Position numbers and translations under genes: made by a program. Below are positions 34,934 to 43,864 of a stretch of 64,000 nucleotides of DNA, piece by piece; positions within the stretch are counted from its first letter, which is position 1, and the number at the start of each line of letters is the position of its first letter. The stretch comes from Streptomyces niveus (GTDB taxonomy: Bacteria > Actinomycetota > Actinomycetes > Streptomycetales > Streptomycetaceae): the NCBI RefSeq assembly GCF_001723055.1, contig NZ_MDCR01000054.1:1-64000 (forward strand), read 5' to 3'. The notes below the pieces were generated by a model. The model saw only the letters and a program-made list of their open reading frames with translations. It had not been told where the DNA came from and searched no databases.

Positions 34934-37900
34934 TCAGGCGGTCATCAGGCGCCGCAGGTCCGTCACGTACTTGCGGATGAGGGCCGGGGACAGGCGCGGC
35001 ACATCCCGGTCCGGGCCGAGGCCGGCCTCCTGGACGGCCTCGCGGAAGCGGACCGAAGGGACGTCCGAACCTGGTACGACCTCCCCCGGTTCCTGGAAGC
35101 CTCGCAGCAGCGGGAGAACGGTGTACTGGCGCTGTGCCTCGGGCAGATTGCGCAGGGCGGCCTCGATACGGACGAGCCAGTCCCCGTGGTCCGCGATCCG
35201 CTCGATACCGTGGCCGTCCTCGATGAGCCAGTCCACGAACGTGTCGAGTGAGATGCCGTCGTCGTGCGGGTTCACCAGGCTGAAGGTGCGGTATCCGGAG
35301 GTGCTCCGTCCCAGCGTGACGACGGACGCCGAGGTGAAGTCGACGGGCAGCCCGTCGTAGTGGGCCCGCGCCGCCTCGCCGCCGCCGGTCCGGTAGAAGG
35401 AGTTCGGGGCCACGCCCGTCGCGAGGACGCTGAAGAGCAGCCGGCTGAACATGTCGTGCGCGTTCAGCTGCCCGGCGTACCGGCTGTGCGCCAGGATCAT
35501 GTTGGAGCGGAACACCGTCACCGGCAGGTCGCACAGGTCGTGTGCCTCGCGCAGCAGCACCTCCCCCGCCCACTTGCTCGTCGTGTAGCCGCCGGCGTAC
35601 GCGTCGTCGACGGGCTGTACCGGCAGCGCGGCGCGCACGTCGGTGTCCTCGTCGAGAGGCTGTCCCTTCCGCGAGGCGGACACGGCCACGCTGGATATGT
35701 ACGTGAACGGCTTGAGCCGCTTGGTCAGGGACAGCCGGATGAGCTCCGCGGTCCCGAGGACGTTGGCGTCGAACAGGTGGCGGTAGGGCAGCATGTGGTT
35801 GACGAGGGCGCCCGCGTGGACGATCAGGTCGACCTCACCGGTCAGCCGTTCCCACGTCACCTCGTCCAGGCCCAGTCGTGGCTCGGCGATGTCACCGGCC
35901 AGCACTTCCAGGTGGTCGGCGGCCAACTCCTCGTAAGTGCAGGTCAGTTCGGGGTCGGCGCTGCCGAAGGCGTCGGCCAGTCGCTGTGCGGCGGCGTCCG
36001 GGTCCTTGCCGCGGACCACGACCGTCAGCCTGCCGCCGGCCGGGGCAAGCCGCTGGAGCCACTCAAGGGTGAGGAAGCGTCCCAGGTAGCCGCTCGCGCC
36101 GGTCAGCAGGACGCGGCGTGGCTCCCCGGCGGGGCACGGGAGCCGGCGGGCGCCGTCGAGAGTCGCCGCGTCGATGAACCGGCCGAGGACGAGGTCCTTG
36201 GCGTGCGTCTCGGTGGCGTCCTCGCCGTGCACCGACGCGAAGGTGGGCCGGGTCGCGGTGGCCGTGCGCTTGGCCTCGATATAGGCGGCCAGCTGCCGCA
36301 GGTCGTGCGCGGGGCTGATGATGACGTCGACCGGTACGGGGACACCGAAGGTGTCGTGCAGCAGGTTCGACAGTGACACCGCGGACAGCGAGTCGCCGCC
36401 GAGGTCCCGGAAGTGCGCGGAGGGGCTCACCTCCGTCGTCGAGCCCACCAGCAGCGCCCGCGCGGCCCGCTGGACCGTTTCCAGCACCGGCCGGTCGCCG
36501 CCGGTGCGGCGCAGGTCGACCAACTCCCGGGTCTCGTGGGCCGAGATCTCGGCGTACAGCTGCTCCAGGCGCTCGCCGTACCGCTCCACGAGCTGGGGCC
36601 ACAGCAGCTTTCGCTGGTCCGAGAGCAGACCGTTGGCCTGGCTGAACGGCTCGGTCTCGAGCAGCAGAGCCCTGGGGATCTCGTACGAGTGCAGGCCGGC
36701 GTCCTTCGCGATCCGCCGGAGCGATTCGCTCAGCAGTTGTTCGAGACGTTCCCGGTCGTCCCCGTACCGCTGAAGGGCGTCCGGCGTGGGTACGACGACG
36801 GCGAGCAGGTAGGAGCGCTCGCTGTTGCCGTAGAGGAAGATCTGCCGCACCAACGGGCTTGCGGCGAACGTCGATTCCAGTCTGGCGACCGCCACGAACT
36901 CGCCCTGGGACAGCTTCAGGACGCTCTTGCGGCGGTCCACGACGGCGATACGGCGTGGGCCCAGCTCCGCGACGATGTCGCCGGTCCGGTAGTAACCGTC
37001 CTCGTCGAAGAGTTCCGCCGTCAGCTCGGGCTGCTTGTAGTAGCCGGCGACGCCGTCGGCCTTCACCAGGAGCTCGCCGCGCGGGTGCGGGGTGTCGGTG
37101 CGGAAGTACCCCAGCTCGGGCACGTCGGCCAGCTTGTAGTCGATCACCGGCGGGGACAGCACGTGGCCGTCGGCGGCGATGCCCACGACCTCCGTGGAGC
37201 CGTACACGTTGTGCAGGGGAACGCCGAGCAGGTTCTCGGTGAACTCGGTCAGCGCGGCGGACAGCGGCGCGGAGCCGCAGCTGGCCCAGCCGACGCGCCC
37301 TCCGAGGACGTCGTCGCGGAGCTGCCCGCGCACCTCGGTGGCGGCCCGCTCCGGGTCGGTGCCGGCGGAGATCCGCAGGTCCAGCTCGCTGCGGTGGAGC
37401 TGGTGGAGCATCTCGCACACGCGCGGCACGAGGGAGAGCTCGGTGGGCCGTACGAGCGCGATGTCCTCGAAGAACGTCGACAGGTCGCTGCTGGCGGTGA
37501 AGCAGTTGGTGCCGCCGCGCGCCAGTGTGTTCGTCAGCGAGAAGTGGCCCGCGACATGGCTCATCGGTGTGTAGTTGAGGGTGACGGTGTCCGTGCCCGT
37601 CCGCTTCGCCAGGTACTCCCACATCACCCTGGCCAGCCGCTCGGTGTACATCGCGCCCTTGGGCGTTCCCGTGCTCCCCGAGGTGTAGATGAGTATCGAG
37701 AGGGGGTCCTCGTCGTCGCCGGGTATGTACGGCGGTGCGTCGGGCAGGGCCGCGCCGCGGCCGAGGACCTCCGACAGGGCGACGACCTCCACGTCCCGTC
37801 CGGCCCGGGTCAGAGTGTCGCGGGCGGCGGCGAATCGCTCCGCCTGGTCCTCGACGAGCGGGTGGTGGTCGAACACGACCAGCCGCCGGACCGACGGTGT

Positions 37901-38323
37901 GCGCAGGGACAGCTCGGTCGCCGTGCCCAGTCGTTCGGCGCTCGCCGCGACGAGGGACGGCTCGGCCTCCGCCATGATGGAGATCAGCTGCCCGGTCGCC
38001 GCACTGCTCTGCAACGGGGCCATCACGGCGCCGAGATGGGCGCACGCCAGGTTCAGCGTCGCGTAGTCCCGGCTGCTGAAGCCGAGGAGGGCCACCCGGT
38101 CGCCCGCGACGAGAGGGGACCGCGGGTGGTGGTGCCACTCGCTCGCCACCGCCTGGACGCGGCTCCACAACTGCCGGTAGGTGGTCGTCTCGTAGCGCGG
38201 CAGCAGCCGGACCGAGACGCGCCCGGTCCGGTCGTCCCGTACGAACTCCCTCGCACGCTCACCGACGGCGGGCCGGTCCGGATGGCGCTCGAAGGCCTGT
38301 GCCATTACTTGCGCGAGTCGCAC
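34934..38323 (-). CDS. Carboxylic acid reductase (A-PCP-thioester reductase)
   Basis: A 1129-residue CAR. An adenylation domain (about 1-600, IYTSGSTGTPKGAMYTERL, NVYGSTEVVGIA, GYYRTGD) activates a carboxylate. A carrier domain (GGDSLSAVSLS, Ser about 646) holds it as a thioester. An SDR-type reductase domain (from about 735, VLLTGASGYLG; YxxxK in GGYTTSKWAGE, about 916) releases an aldehyde with NADPH. The size and order match CARs, which favour aromatic acids. The GTG start has GGAG six bases upstream. It lies 129 bases after the carbamoyltransferase in the same direction, at the end of the aminobenzoate operon. It may reduce the aminobenzoate carboxyl group. Confidence 0.92.
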   Translation of the reverse strand: MRLAQVMAQAFERHPDRPAVGERAREFVRDDRTGRVSVRLLPRYETTTYRQLWSRVQAVASEWHHHPRSPLVAGDRVALLGFSSRDYATLNLACAHLGAVMAPLQSSAATGQLISIMAEAEPSLVAASAERLGTATELSLRTPSVRRLVVFDHHPLVEDQAERFAAARDTLTRAGRDVEVVALSEVLGRGAALPDAPPYIPGDDEDPLSILIYTSGSTGTPKGAMYTERLARVMWEYLAKRTGTDTVTLNYTPMSHVAGHFSLTNTLARGGTNCFTASSDLSTFFEDIALVRPTELSLVPRVCEMLHQLHRSELDLRISAGTDPERAATEVRGQLRDDVLGGRVGWASCGSAPLSAALTEFTENLLGVPLHNVYGSTEVVGIAADGHVLSPPVIDYKLADVPELGYFRTDTPHPRGELLVKADGVAGYYKQPELTAELFDEDGYYRTGDIVAELGPRRIAVVDRRKSVLKLSQGEFVAVARLESTFAASPLVRQIFLYGNSERSYLLAVVVPTPDALQRYGDDRERLEQLLSESLRRIAKDAGLHSYEIPRALLLETEPFSQANGLLSDQRKLLWPQLVERYGERLEQLYAEISAHETRELVDLRRTGGDRPVLETVQRAARALLVGSTTEVSPSAHFRDLGGDSLSAVSLSNLLHDTFGVPVPVDVIISPAHDLRQLAAYIEAKRTATATRPTFASVHGEDATETHAKDLVLGRFIDAATLDGARRLPCPAGEPRRVLLTGASGYLGRFLTLEWLQRLAPAGGRLTVVVRGKDPDAAAQRLADAFGSADPELTCTYEELAADHLEVLAGDIAEPRLGLDEVTWERLTGEVDLIVHAGALVNHMLPYRHLFDANVLGTAELIRLSLTKRLKPFTYISSVAVSASRKGQPLDEDTDVRAALPVQPVDDAYAGGYTTSKWAGEVLLREAHDLCDLPVTVFRSNMILAHSRYAGQLNAHDMFSRLLFSVLATGVAPNSFYRTGGGEAARAHYDGLPVDFTSASVVTLGRSTSGYRTFSLVNPHDDGISLDTFVDWLIEDGHGIERIADHGDWLVRIEAALRNLPEAQRQYTVLPLLRGFQEPGEVVPGSDVPSVRFREAVQEAGLGPDRDVPRLSPALIRKYVTDLRRLMTA

Positions 38324-38451
38324 GGTGATCTCCGCGTCGCATAGGTGGCGTACGTGTCTGGAGACAGCCGGCCCCTCGGCCCGCCACTTCTCCGCGCCGG
38401 GCGTCGGCGGGCCGTTTCTCCAGGGCGCGACATGCTACATGTGCCTTGCAA

Positions 38452-40119
38452 TCAGGGGGAGTTGGTGTAGAGCGTCCCCTCGGACCAGATGTAACGAGTC
38501 CCGCCCCACCGGGCCGCCGACTCGACGTCGGGAAAGAAGCCACGGCCCTCGAGGTTCGCGCTCGTGTTGCAGAGCACAGGTACGCCGCTGATCTCCGCGT
38601 AGGCGACGAGGATACGAGCGGTGTCGGTGTCCTGGGTCGACGCGATGGTCTGGAGCCGGGCGGTGCCGTCCAGATGCACGACCGCCGGGACGCGCTCGGC
38701 CCAGCCGGGCCGCATACGGTGCTCGAAGATCATGTAGGGGTCGGGCGTGCCCGGGGCGAAGACCTCCGGCGCGCGGTCCTCCAGGCAGATGGGCGCGACG
38801 GGCCGGTACGAGGCCCGGTTCTTGATGTCGTTGAGCCGGTCCTTCATCCGGGTGTCGGTCGCGGGCGCCAGGATGCTCCGGTTGCCCAGAGCGCGCGGGC
38901 CCAGCTCGGCCCGGCCGGACAGGACGACCACCGGTTCGCCCTCGGTGTGCAGGAGGGCGGCCAACTGCCGTTCGTCGCAAGGCTCCGCACGCCACCCGTC
39001 GGGAAGGGTGCCCGTGGTGATCCGCGGTCCGCTGTAGACGTCCCACTCCAGCGCCGTCCGGCCGCTCCGGAACATCTCGCAGGCCGCCGTTCCGATGGCC
39101 GCCCCCGCGTCGTTGGGGAAGGGCGGGACGAAGACCTCGTCGAAGACCCCGCTGGCCCGGATCGCGCTGTTCCACTTGATGTTGAGCGCGCAGCCGCCGC
39201 CGAGCACCAGGTTGTGGCCGCCGTCGGGGAAGCGGCCGCGCACCGCCGAGGTGAGCCGCTGGAGCAGGTTGTGGCCGACGTAGGCCTGGTACGTGGCGAT
39301 GAGGTCCGCGTTGGACAGGCCCGGCATCAGCTCGTCCCTGTTCGCCGCGACCTTGTCGCCCAGCACGCCCACCTTGTCGACGGGTAGGTCCCGGAACTCG
39401 GCCATGAGGGCGTCGAAGACGGCGAAGGCACCGGTCTCGACCCGGCCTTGGGCCGCGTACGCCATGGCCTTCCCCGCGACGGAGAGGTGCTGGCGGATGT
39501 ACGCGTCGGACGTCACGTCGTCGGTGTTGAGCAGGTACGGCTCGAACCGCGAGCAGAAGGCCGCGAAGCTGCCTCCGAAGACGGGCATCAGGGCCTCGAC
39601 GAAGGTCACCTCCCTTGTGGCGGCCCGCACTTGGTAGAGGCGCGGCGTGATGAGGCCGTCCCAGACCAGGACGAACGCGTCTTCGCCCCGGGCGGCGAAC
39701 GGGCTTGAGCAGTACGTGCCGATGAGATGGTTGGCGACGTGGGTGTAGCTGGCGTAGTTGTCGAGACCGTGGCCGCTGAAGGTGTGGCGTTGCAGCGGCC
39801 CGTCGTCGCCGGGGCTCTCCAGGTACGGTGCGACCCGGAGCTGGACCGGCAGGCCGGCGGCGTTCACCGTGACGGCGGTCCGGCCCGCGGCGTCCTTCGT
39901 GTACCAGCCGTCGACCACGAACTGGTCGATGTCGGCGGGTGCCAGACCCTCCGCGGCGAGGATCCCGGCGACGCGTTCCAGGTCGCCGAGGGGGCTGTAG
40001 CGTTCGCCGTTGTTCAGCTTCTCGATCTCGTAGCTGAAGAGAAGACGGCCGTCTTCGATGACGGCGATCCCGCCGTCGTGCGATGCCTTGATCCCGCATA
40101 TGAGCATGTGGTCAGCCAC
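38452..40119 (-). CDS. NodU/TobZ-type O-carbamoyltransferase
   Basis: A 555-residue carbamoyltransferase. The N-terminal ASKHA-like domain shows CGIKASHDGGIAVIEDG and THVANHLIGTYCSSPFA. The C-terminal part shows LGPRALGNRSIL, YRPVAPICLEDRAPEVF and VPVLCNTSANLEGRGF, hallmarks of antibiotic carbamoyltransferases that pass the carbamoyl of carbamoyl phosphate to a hydroxyl via carbamoyl-adenylate. GTG at 40119 and ATG at 40107 are both possible starts. It lies in line with the aminobenzoate genes and next to the carboxylic acid reductase. A benzylic alcohol made after reduction would be a logical acceptor, but this is inferred. Confidence 0.88.
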   Translation of the reverse strand: MADHMLICGIKASHDGGIAVIEDGRLLFSYEIEKLNNGERYSPLGDLERVAGILAAEGLAPADIDQFVVDGWYTKDAAGRTAVTVNAAGLPVQLRVAPYLESPGDDGPLQRHTFSGHGLDNYASYTHVANHLIGTYCSSPFAARGEDAFVLVWDGLITPRLYQVRAATREVTFVEALMPVFGGSFAAFCSRFEPYLLNTDDVTSDAYIRQHLSVAGKAMAYAAQGRVETGAFAVFDALMAEFRDLPVDKVGVLGDKVAANRDELMPGLSNADLIATYQAYVGHNLLQRLTSAVRGRFPDGGHNLVLGGGCALNIKWNSAIRASGVFDEVFVPPFPNDAGAAIGTAACEMFRSGRTALEWDVYSGPRITTGTLPDGWRAEPCDERQLAALLHTEGEPVVVLSGRAELGPRALGNRSILAPATDTRMKDRLNDIKNRASYRPVAPICLEDRAPEVFAPGTPDPYMIFEHRMRPGWAERVPAVVHLDGTARLQTIASTQDTDTARILVAYAEISGVPVLCNTSANLEGRGFFPDVESAARWGGTRYIWSEGTLYTNSP

Positions 40120-40209
40120 ACCTTTCTGGCCGCACGGCGGCCCGGAGTTCGGCGGTCAGATCGGAGGAACCGGTCACGCGAGTCACGCGGTATTCCGTGG
40201 GCGCTTGCA

Positions 40210-41448
40210 TCAGCGGCGGTTCAGCCGCACGGGCAGTGAGTGGAGCCCGCGAATGATCGTGCTGGTGCGCCACCGCAGTTCCTCGGGGTCGGCCGCCAGC
40301 CTCATGGCGGGGAACGCGTCGAGCAGCGCGCCGAACGCCACCCGGACCTCCACCCTGGCCAGCGGCGCCCCGAGGCAGTGGTGGATGCCGTGCCCGAAGG
40401 CCAGATGGCCGCCGTCGGTGGGCCTGCGGACGTCCAGCGCGTGCGGGTCGTCGAAGCGCTGTGGATCACGGTTGGCGGAGGCGATCGCCAGCAGTACGAA
40501 GTCGCCGGCCGGGATCTCGACGTCGCCGATGGTCAGGGACTCCGTCGCACACCGGAAGGAGGCGTGCTTCAACGGGCTCTCCAGCCTGAGGAATTCCTCG
40601 ACCGCGCCGGGCAGGAGGGAGCGGTCCTCGCGCAGCGCCTCCCACTGGTCCAGGTTCCGCATCAGGTGGAGCGTGCCGTTGCCCAGGGCGTTGAGGGTGG
40701 TCTCGAAACCGGCGACGAACAGCAGGTACGCCGTCGAGACGAGTTCGGTCTCGGTCAGCTGGTGGTCGTCGTCGTGTGCCGCGACCAGGGCGGTGAGTAT
40801 GTCGTCGGTGGGCTCGCGGCGTTTGCGTTCGATGAGTTGGCCGAGGTAGGCGACCACCTCGGTCGTGGCGGCGGCGGCCGCTTCAGGAGAGTCGCCCGAG
40901 ACGAGCGCCTTGGACCAGGACTTGAAGTTCTCCTGCTCCTCGACCGGCACACCCAGCAGCAGACAGATCACCCGGATCGGCAGCGGGAACGCGAAGTCGT
41001 CCAGCAGGTCCACCGTGCCGTCGTCCGTCAGGGTGTCGATCAGCTCGCCGGTGATCCGCTCGATCTCGGGGCGGAGTGCTTCAACTGCGCGACTGGTGAA
41101 GGCCTTGCTCACGAGCTTGCGCATCCGGGTGTGGTCCGGCGGGTCGGAGTTCAGCATGTGGCTGGCGATGGCCGGTGAGAAGCCGGCGCGTCGGTTGTTG
41201 TCCGGCTCGTTCTGCGCGAACAGGCCGTCCATCCTGTTCAGGTCGGTGCTCAACCGGGGATCCGCCAGCGCGGAGCGCACCGCCTCGTACCCGATGATGA
41301 GCCAGACCGGCAGTCCGCCGCACACGGGGACTCCCGGGGGCATCCGCACCCGGTGCACCGAGCCTTCGGGGGCGAGCTTCGCGTACACCGCGTAGGGGTC
41401 CTGCACGAACGCGTCGTCGAGTTCCAGAGGGCTTGAGTCCTGATCCAT
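40210..41448 (-). CDS. Cytochrome P450 portion, possibly translated from an internal start
   Basis: A 412-residue CYP105/107-like P450. It has an I-helix FVAGFETTLNALG (acid-alcohol pair E-T present), an ExxR motif in EEFLRLESPL and a heme loop FGHGIHHCLGAPLAR with the Cys near residue 356. All parts needed for normal oxygen activation are present, so it is a candidate for hydroxylating the terpenoid tail, for example the methyl later O-methylated. It is listed separately because GAGGA plus ATG at 41448 would allow independent translation, although no stop divides it from the DAHP synthase. Confidence 0.6.
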   Translation of the reverse strand: MDQDSSPLELDDAFVQDPYAVYAKLAPEGSVHRVRMPPGVPVCGGLPVWLIIGYEAVRSALADPRLSTDLNRMDGLFAQNEPDNNRRAGFSPAIASHMLNSDPPDHTRMRKLVSKAFTSRAVEALRPEIERITGELIDTLTDDGTVDLLDDFAFPLPIRVICLLLGVPVEEQENFKSWSKALVSGDSPEAAAAATTEVVAYLGQLIERKRREPTDDILTALVAAHDDDHQLTETELVSTAYLLFVAGFETTLNALGNGTLHLMRNLDQWEALREDRSLLPGAVEEFLRLESPLKHASFRCATESLTIGDVEIPAGDFVLLAIASANRDPQRFDDPHALDVRRPTDGGHLAFGHGIHHCLGAPLARVEVRVAFGALLDAFPAMRLAADPEELRWRTSTIIRGLHSLPVRLNRR

Positions 41449-42921
41449 GGGCGCTTCCTCGAAGATGTTGTTGGGTTCACGCGCCGAACGGGGCGGGAGT
41501 ACTGCTGTGCCGTGCGCCCCAGGCCGTTCGGCGTTCACCGCCGCGTCCGGCGCCGCGACGCCGGCTGCTCCTGGGTCGAACATCTCGGCGACCAGGACGG
41601 CGAGTTCGAGCGCCTGGTCTCCGTTGAGGCGCGGGTCGCACGCCGACTCGTATCTGCGGTGCAGGTCGTCGAGTCCCAGCTGAGCGCCGCCGCCGACGCA
41701 CTCGGTCACGTCCTCGCCGGTCAGCTCCACATGCAGTCCGCCGACGTGGGTGCCGAGCGCCTGGTGCACCTCGAAGAAGCCGGCGACCTCGGCGAGGATG
41801 TCCTCGAACCGCCTGGTCTTGTGCCCGCTGGGCGCCTCGAAGGTGTTGCCGTGCATCGGGTCGCACACCCACACCACCGGCGCGCCGGACGCCGTGACCT
41901 TCTCCACGAGCTGCGGCAGCAGGTACCGCACGCGGTGCGCGCCCATGCGGACGATGAACGTCAGCCGGCCCGGCCGCCGGTCGGGGTCGAGCCGGTCGAT
42001 CAGGGCCAGCGCCTGCTCGGGTGTGGCGGTGGGGCCCAGCTTCACGGCGATCGGGTTGTCGATGGTCGCGAAGTAGGCGACATGGGCGCCGTCGAGCTGT
42101 CGGGTGCGGTCGCCGATCCACAGGAGGTGGCCGCTGCCCGCGTGCCGTCGGCCGGTACGCGGGTGGTGGCGGGTCAGCGCGGCCTCGTAGTCGAGCAGCA
42201 GTCCCTCGTGGCTGGCGAAGAACTCCGGCGTACGCGACGGGTCTTCGCCGCGCGCGTCCTCGCGGGACAGCGCCTGGCCGATTCGGCCGGCGAGTTCGCC
42301 GTGGCGTTCACCGGCGGGTGAGCGGGAGACGAAGTCCTGGTTCTCCTTGTGCAGTTGGCGCGGGTCGGTGCCGGCGCGGGCGCGCATGACGTCCAGGGTG
42401 TGGCGCGAAGCGTCGTACATCCGAAGCAGCCGGGCCGGGTCCGGCCGTCGTTCGGCCTCGCTGAAGCCGATGCCGTTCACCGCGTCGCCCCGGTAGACGG
42501 GGAGCGTGTGCCCGTCGACGGTCTCGGTCGGCCGGGACCGGGGCTTCGCGTACTGCCCGGCGATGCGGCCCACCGTGACCACCGGCACGGCCGACGCGTG
42601 GCTGAGGACCACGGCCATCCGCTCCAGGAGACGCAGTTTGCCGTGGATCGCCGGTGCCGAGAGGTCGTCGAACCGTTCGGCGCAGTCGCCACCCTGGAGC
42701 AGGAACGCCTTGCCCTCGGCCGCCCTGGCGAGTCGTGCGGTGAGGGTGTCGCACTCCTGCGGCGTGACCAACGGGGGCGAGGCCGCCAGGTGTTCGGTCA
42801 CATCGCCGAGCTCGGCCGGGCCGGGCCACTCCGGCCGCTGGTGGGCGACGAGTGTCCGCCAGTGCGCGGCGGCTTCGCCGGTGCGGGTCAACGTGTTCTC
42901 CGTCCGCTTCTCATGGCTCAA
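40210..42921 (-). CDS. Class II DAHP synthase in one reading frame with a cytochrome P450
   Basis: This 903-codon frame has no stop between two whole enzymes. Residues about 12-455 are a plant-type (AroAII) DAHP synthase, the first shikimate-pathway step: QRPEWPG, FLLQGGDCAERF, KPRSRPTE, DPMHGNTFEAPSGHKTRRF, CVGGGAQL. After an Ala/Pro linker of about 35 residues comes a complete P450 from Met492. A GAGGA seven bases before that internal ATG could start the P450 separately. TTG at 42921 or TTG at 42891 (GGAG six bases upstream) could be the start. A duplicated DAHP synthase supplies chorismate for p-aminobenzoate. The stop of the N-oxygenase gene is 13 bases upstream. Confidence 0.85.
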   Translation of the reverse strand: MSHEKRTENTLTRTGEAAAHWRTLVAHQRPEWPGPAELGDVTEHLAASPPLVTPQECDTLTARLARAAEGKAFLLQGGDCAERFDDLSAPAIHGKLRLLERMAVVLSHASAVPVVTVGRIAGQYAKPRSRPTETVDGHTLPVYRGDAVNGIGFSEAERRPDPARLLRMYDASRHTLDVMRARAGTDPRQLHKENQDFVSRSPAGERHGELAGRIGQALSREDARGEDPSRTPEFFASHEGLLLDYEAALTRHHPRTGRRHAGSGHLLWIGDRTRQLDGAHVAYFATIDNPIAVKLGPTATPEQALALIDRLDPDRRPGRLTFIVRMGAHRVRYLLPQLVEKVTASGAPVVWVCDPMHGNTFEAPSGHKTRRFEDILAEVAGFFEVHQALGTHVGGLHVELTGEDVTECVGGGAQLGLDDLHRRYESACDPRLNGDQALELAVLVAEMFDPGAAGVAAPDAAVNAERPGAHGTAVLPPRSAREPNNIFEEAPMDQDSSPLELDDAFVQDPYAVYAKLAPEGSVHRVRMPPGVPVCGGLPVWLIIGYEAVRSALADPRLSTDLNRMDGLFAQNEPDNNRRAGFSPAIASHMLNSDPPDHTRMRKLVSKAFTSRAVEALRPEIERITGELIDTLTDDGTVDLLDDFAFPLPIRVICLLLGVPVEEQENFKSWSKALVSGDSPEAAAAATTEVVAYLGQLIERKRREPTDDILTALVAAHDDDHQLTETELVSTAYLLFVAGFETTLNALGNGTLHLMRNLDQWEALREDRSLLPGAVEEFLRLESPLKHASFRCATESLTIGDVEIPAGDFVLLAIASANRDPQRFDDPHALDVRRPTDGGHLAFGHGIHHCLGAPLARVEVRVAFGALLDAFPAMRLAADPEELRWRTSTIIRGLHSLPVRLNRR

Positions 42922-42934
42922 CGGCGCGGGGCCG

Positions 42935-43864
42935 TCATCGCCGGACCATCTCGACCAGGTCGTGGCTGATGCCCAGGTCGTCGAGAAGCAGCTGCAACGG
43001 TCCGGTGTCGCGCGCGGGTACGGGACGGGACGCGGCCCACTCCCTCAGCTGACCGGTGTCGATCTCGAAGCCGCCCTGGGCCGCCACGGCCACCCAGGGG
43101 TCCAGGTCCGCGGAGCGGAACGCGGTCAGCCCGGTGACGAGTGCCTCGCGGAACATCCCCTGCTGTACGCCGTCCAGGTTCCGGTAGAGCGAGCCGCACA
43201 ACTCCCTGAACACCACGGCGTGTCCGCTCTCGTCCCGCCGGTGAAGATCGGTGGTGATCCGGTTCATCGGCTGGATCTCCTGGGCGGTGGCCAGCGTGGA
43301 GAGGAACCCGCTGATGGTCGTCTCGGCGGCCAGGGAGAACGCGATGTCGACGATGTCGCGGTCGAAGCCGGACAGCCCGGCGCGGACCGCGTCCCGTCCC
43401 CGGACGACCGACCAGACGCCCGGCGCGAACCGTACGTCCGCCAGGTCGCGCCGTCTGCGGGTGACGCCGACGGCGTTGTGGCACATCAGGATGTGGTAGT
43501 GCTCGTCGATGATCGTCTGGTGCAGCGCGTCGACGGCGACGTCGTCGCGGCGTACGGGGATCCGATCCTGGAGCATCAACCGGCAGGCCGGCAGGATGAT
43601 CTCGTCCTCGATGGCCGCGGTCTTCGCGTTGTACGCGATCCACGACGCGGACAGGATGCGCTCACGGGCGTCCCGGTCGAGCCGGTCCGCGCCCGGCAGG
43701 GCGAGGACCGGGACGAGGTGTTCGGGGAAGTCCGGCAGCGCCGCGTCGAAGTGACCGTCGAGGTCGAGCTCGTCCTTCTTGACGGCCACCCGCTTCCCCC
43801 AGCGGAGCGTCAACTGCACCAGCAAGTCACGCTCGTACTCGGGTACTTCACGTGCCGCCGTCAT
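42935..43864 (-). CDS. bezJ: AurF-type di-iron arylamine N-oxygenase
   Basis: A 309-residue member of the p-aminobenzoate N-oxygenase (AurF/CmlI) family. All seven metal ligands known for AurF can be placed with one constant shift of 15: E86, E121, H124, E181, H208, E212, H215 (seen in AIEDEII, IDEHYH, AAETT and LHRRDESGH). It is therefore expected to be active and to oxidise an arylamine, here p-aminobenzoate or its prenylated form, to the hydroxylamine. The ATG at 43864 follows AAGGAGG and overlaps the ADC lyase stop. In the benzastatin pathway, as I recall it, BezJ does this N-hydroxylation. The gene symbol rests on that resemblance. Confidence 0.87.
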   Translation of the reverse strand: MTAAREVPEYERDLLVQLTLRWGKRVAVKKDELDLDGHFDAALPDFPEHLVPVLALPGADRLDRDARERILSASWIAYNAKTAAIEDEIILPACRLMLQDRIPVRRDDVAVDALHQTIIDEHYHILMCHNAVGVTRRRRDLADVRFAPGVWSVVRGRDAVRAGLSGFDRDIVDIAFSLAAETTISGFLSTLATAQEIQPMNRITTDLHRRDESGHAVVFRELCGSLYRNLDGVQQGMFREALVTGLTAFRSADLDPWVAVAAQGGFEIDTGQLREWAASRPVPARDTGPLQLLLDDLGISHDLVEMVRR

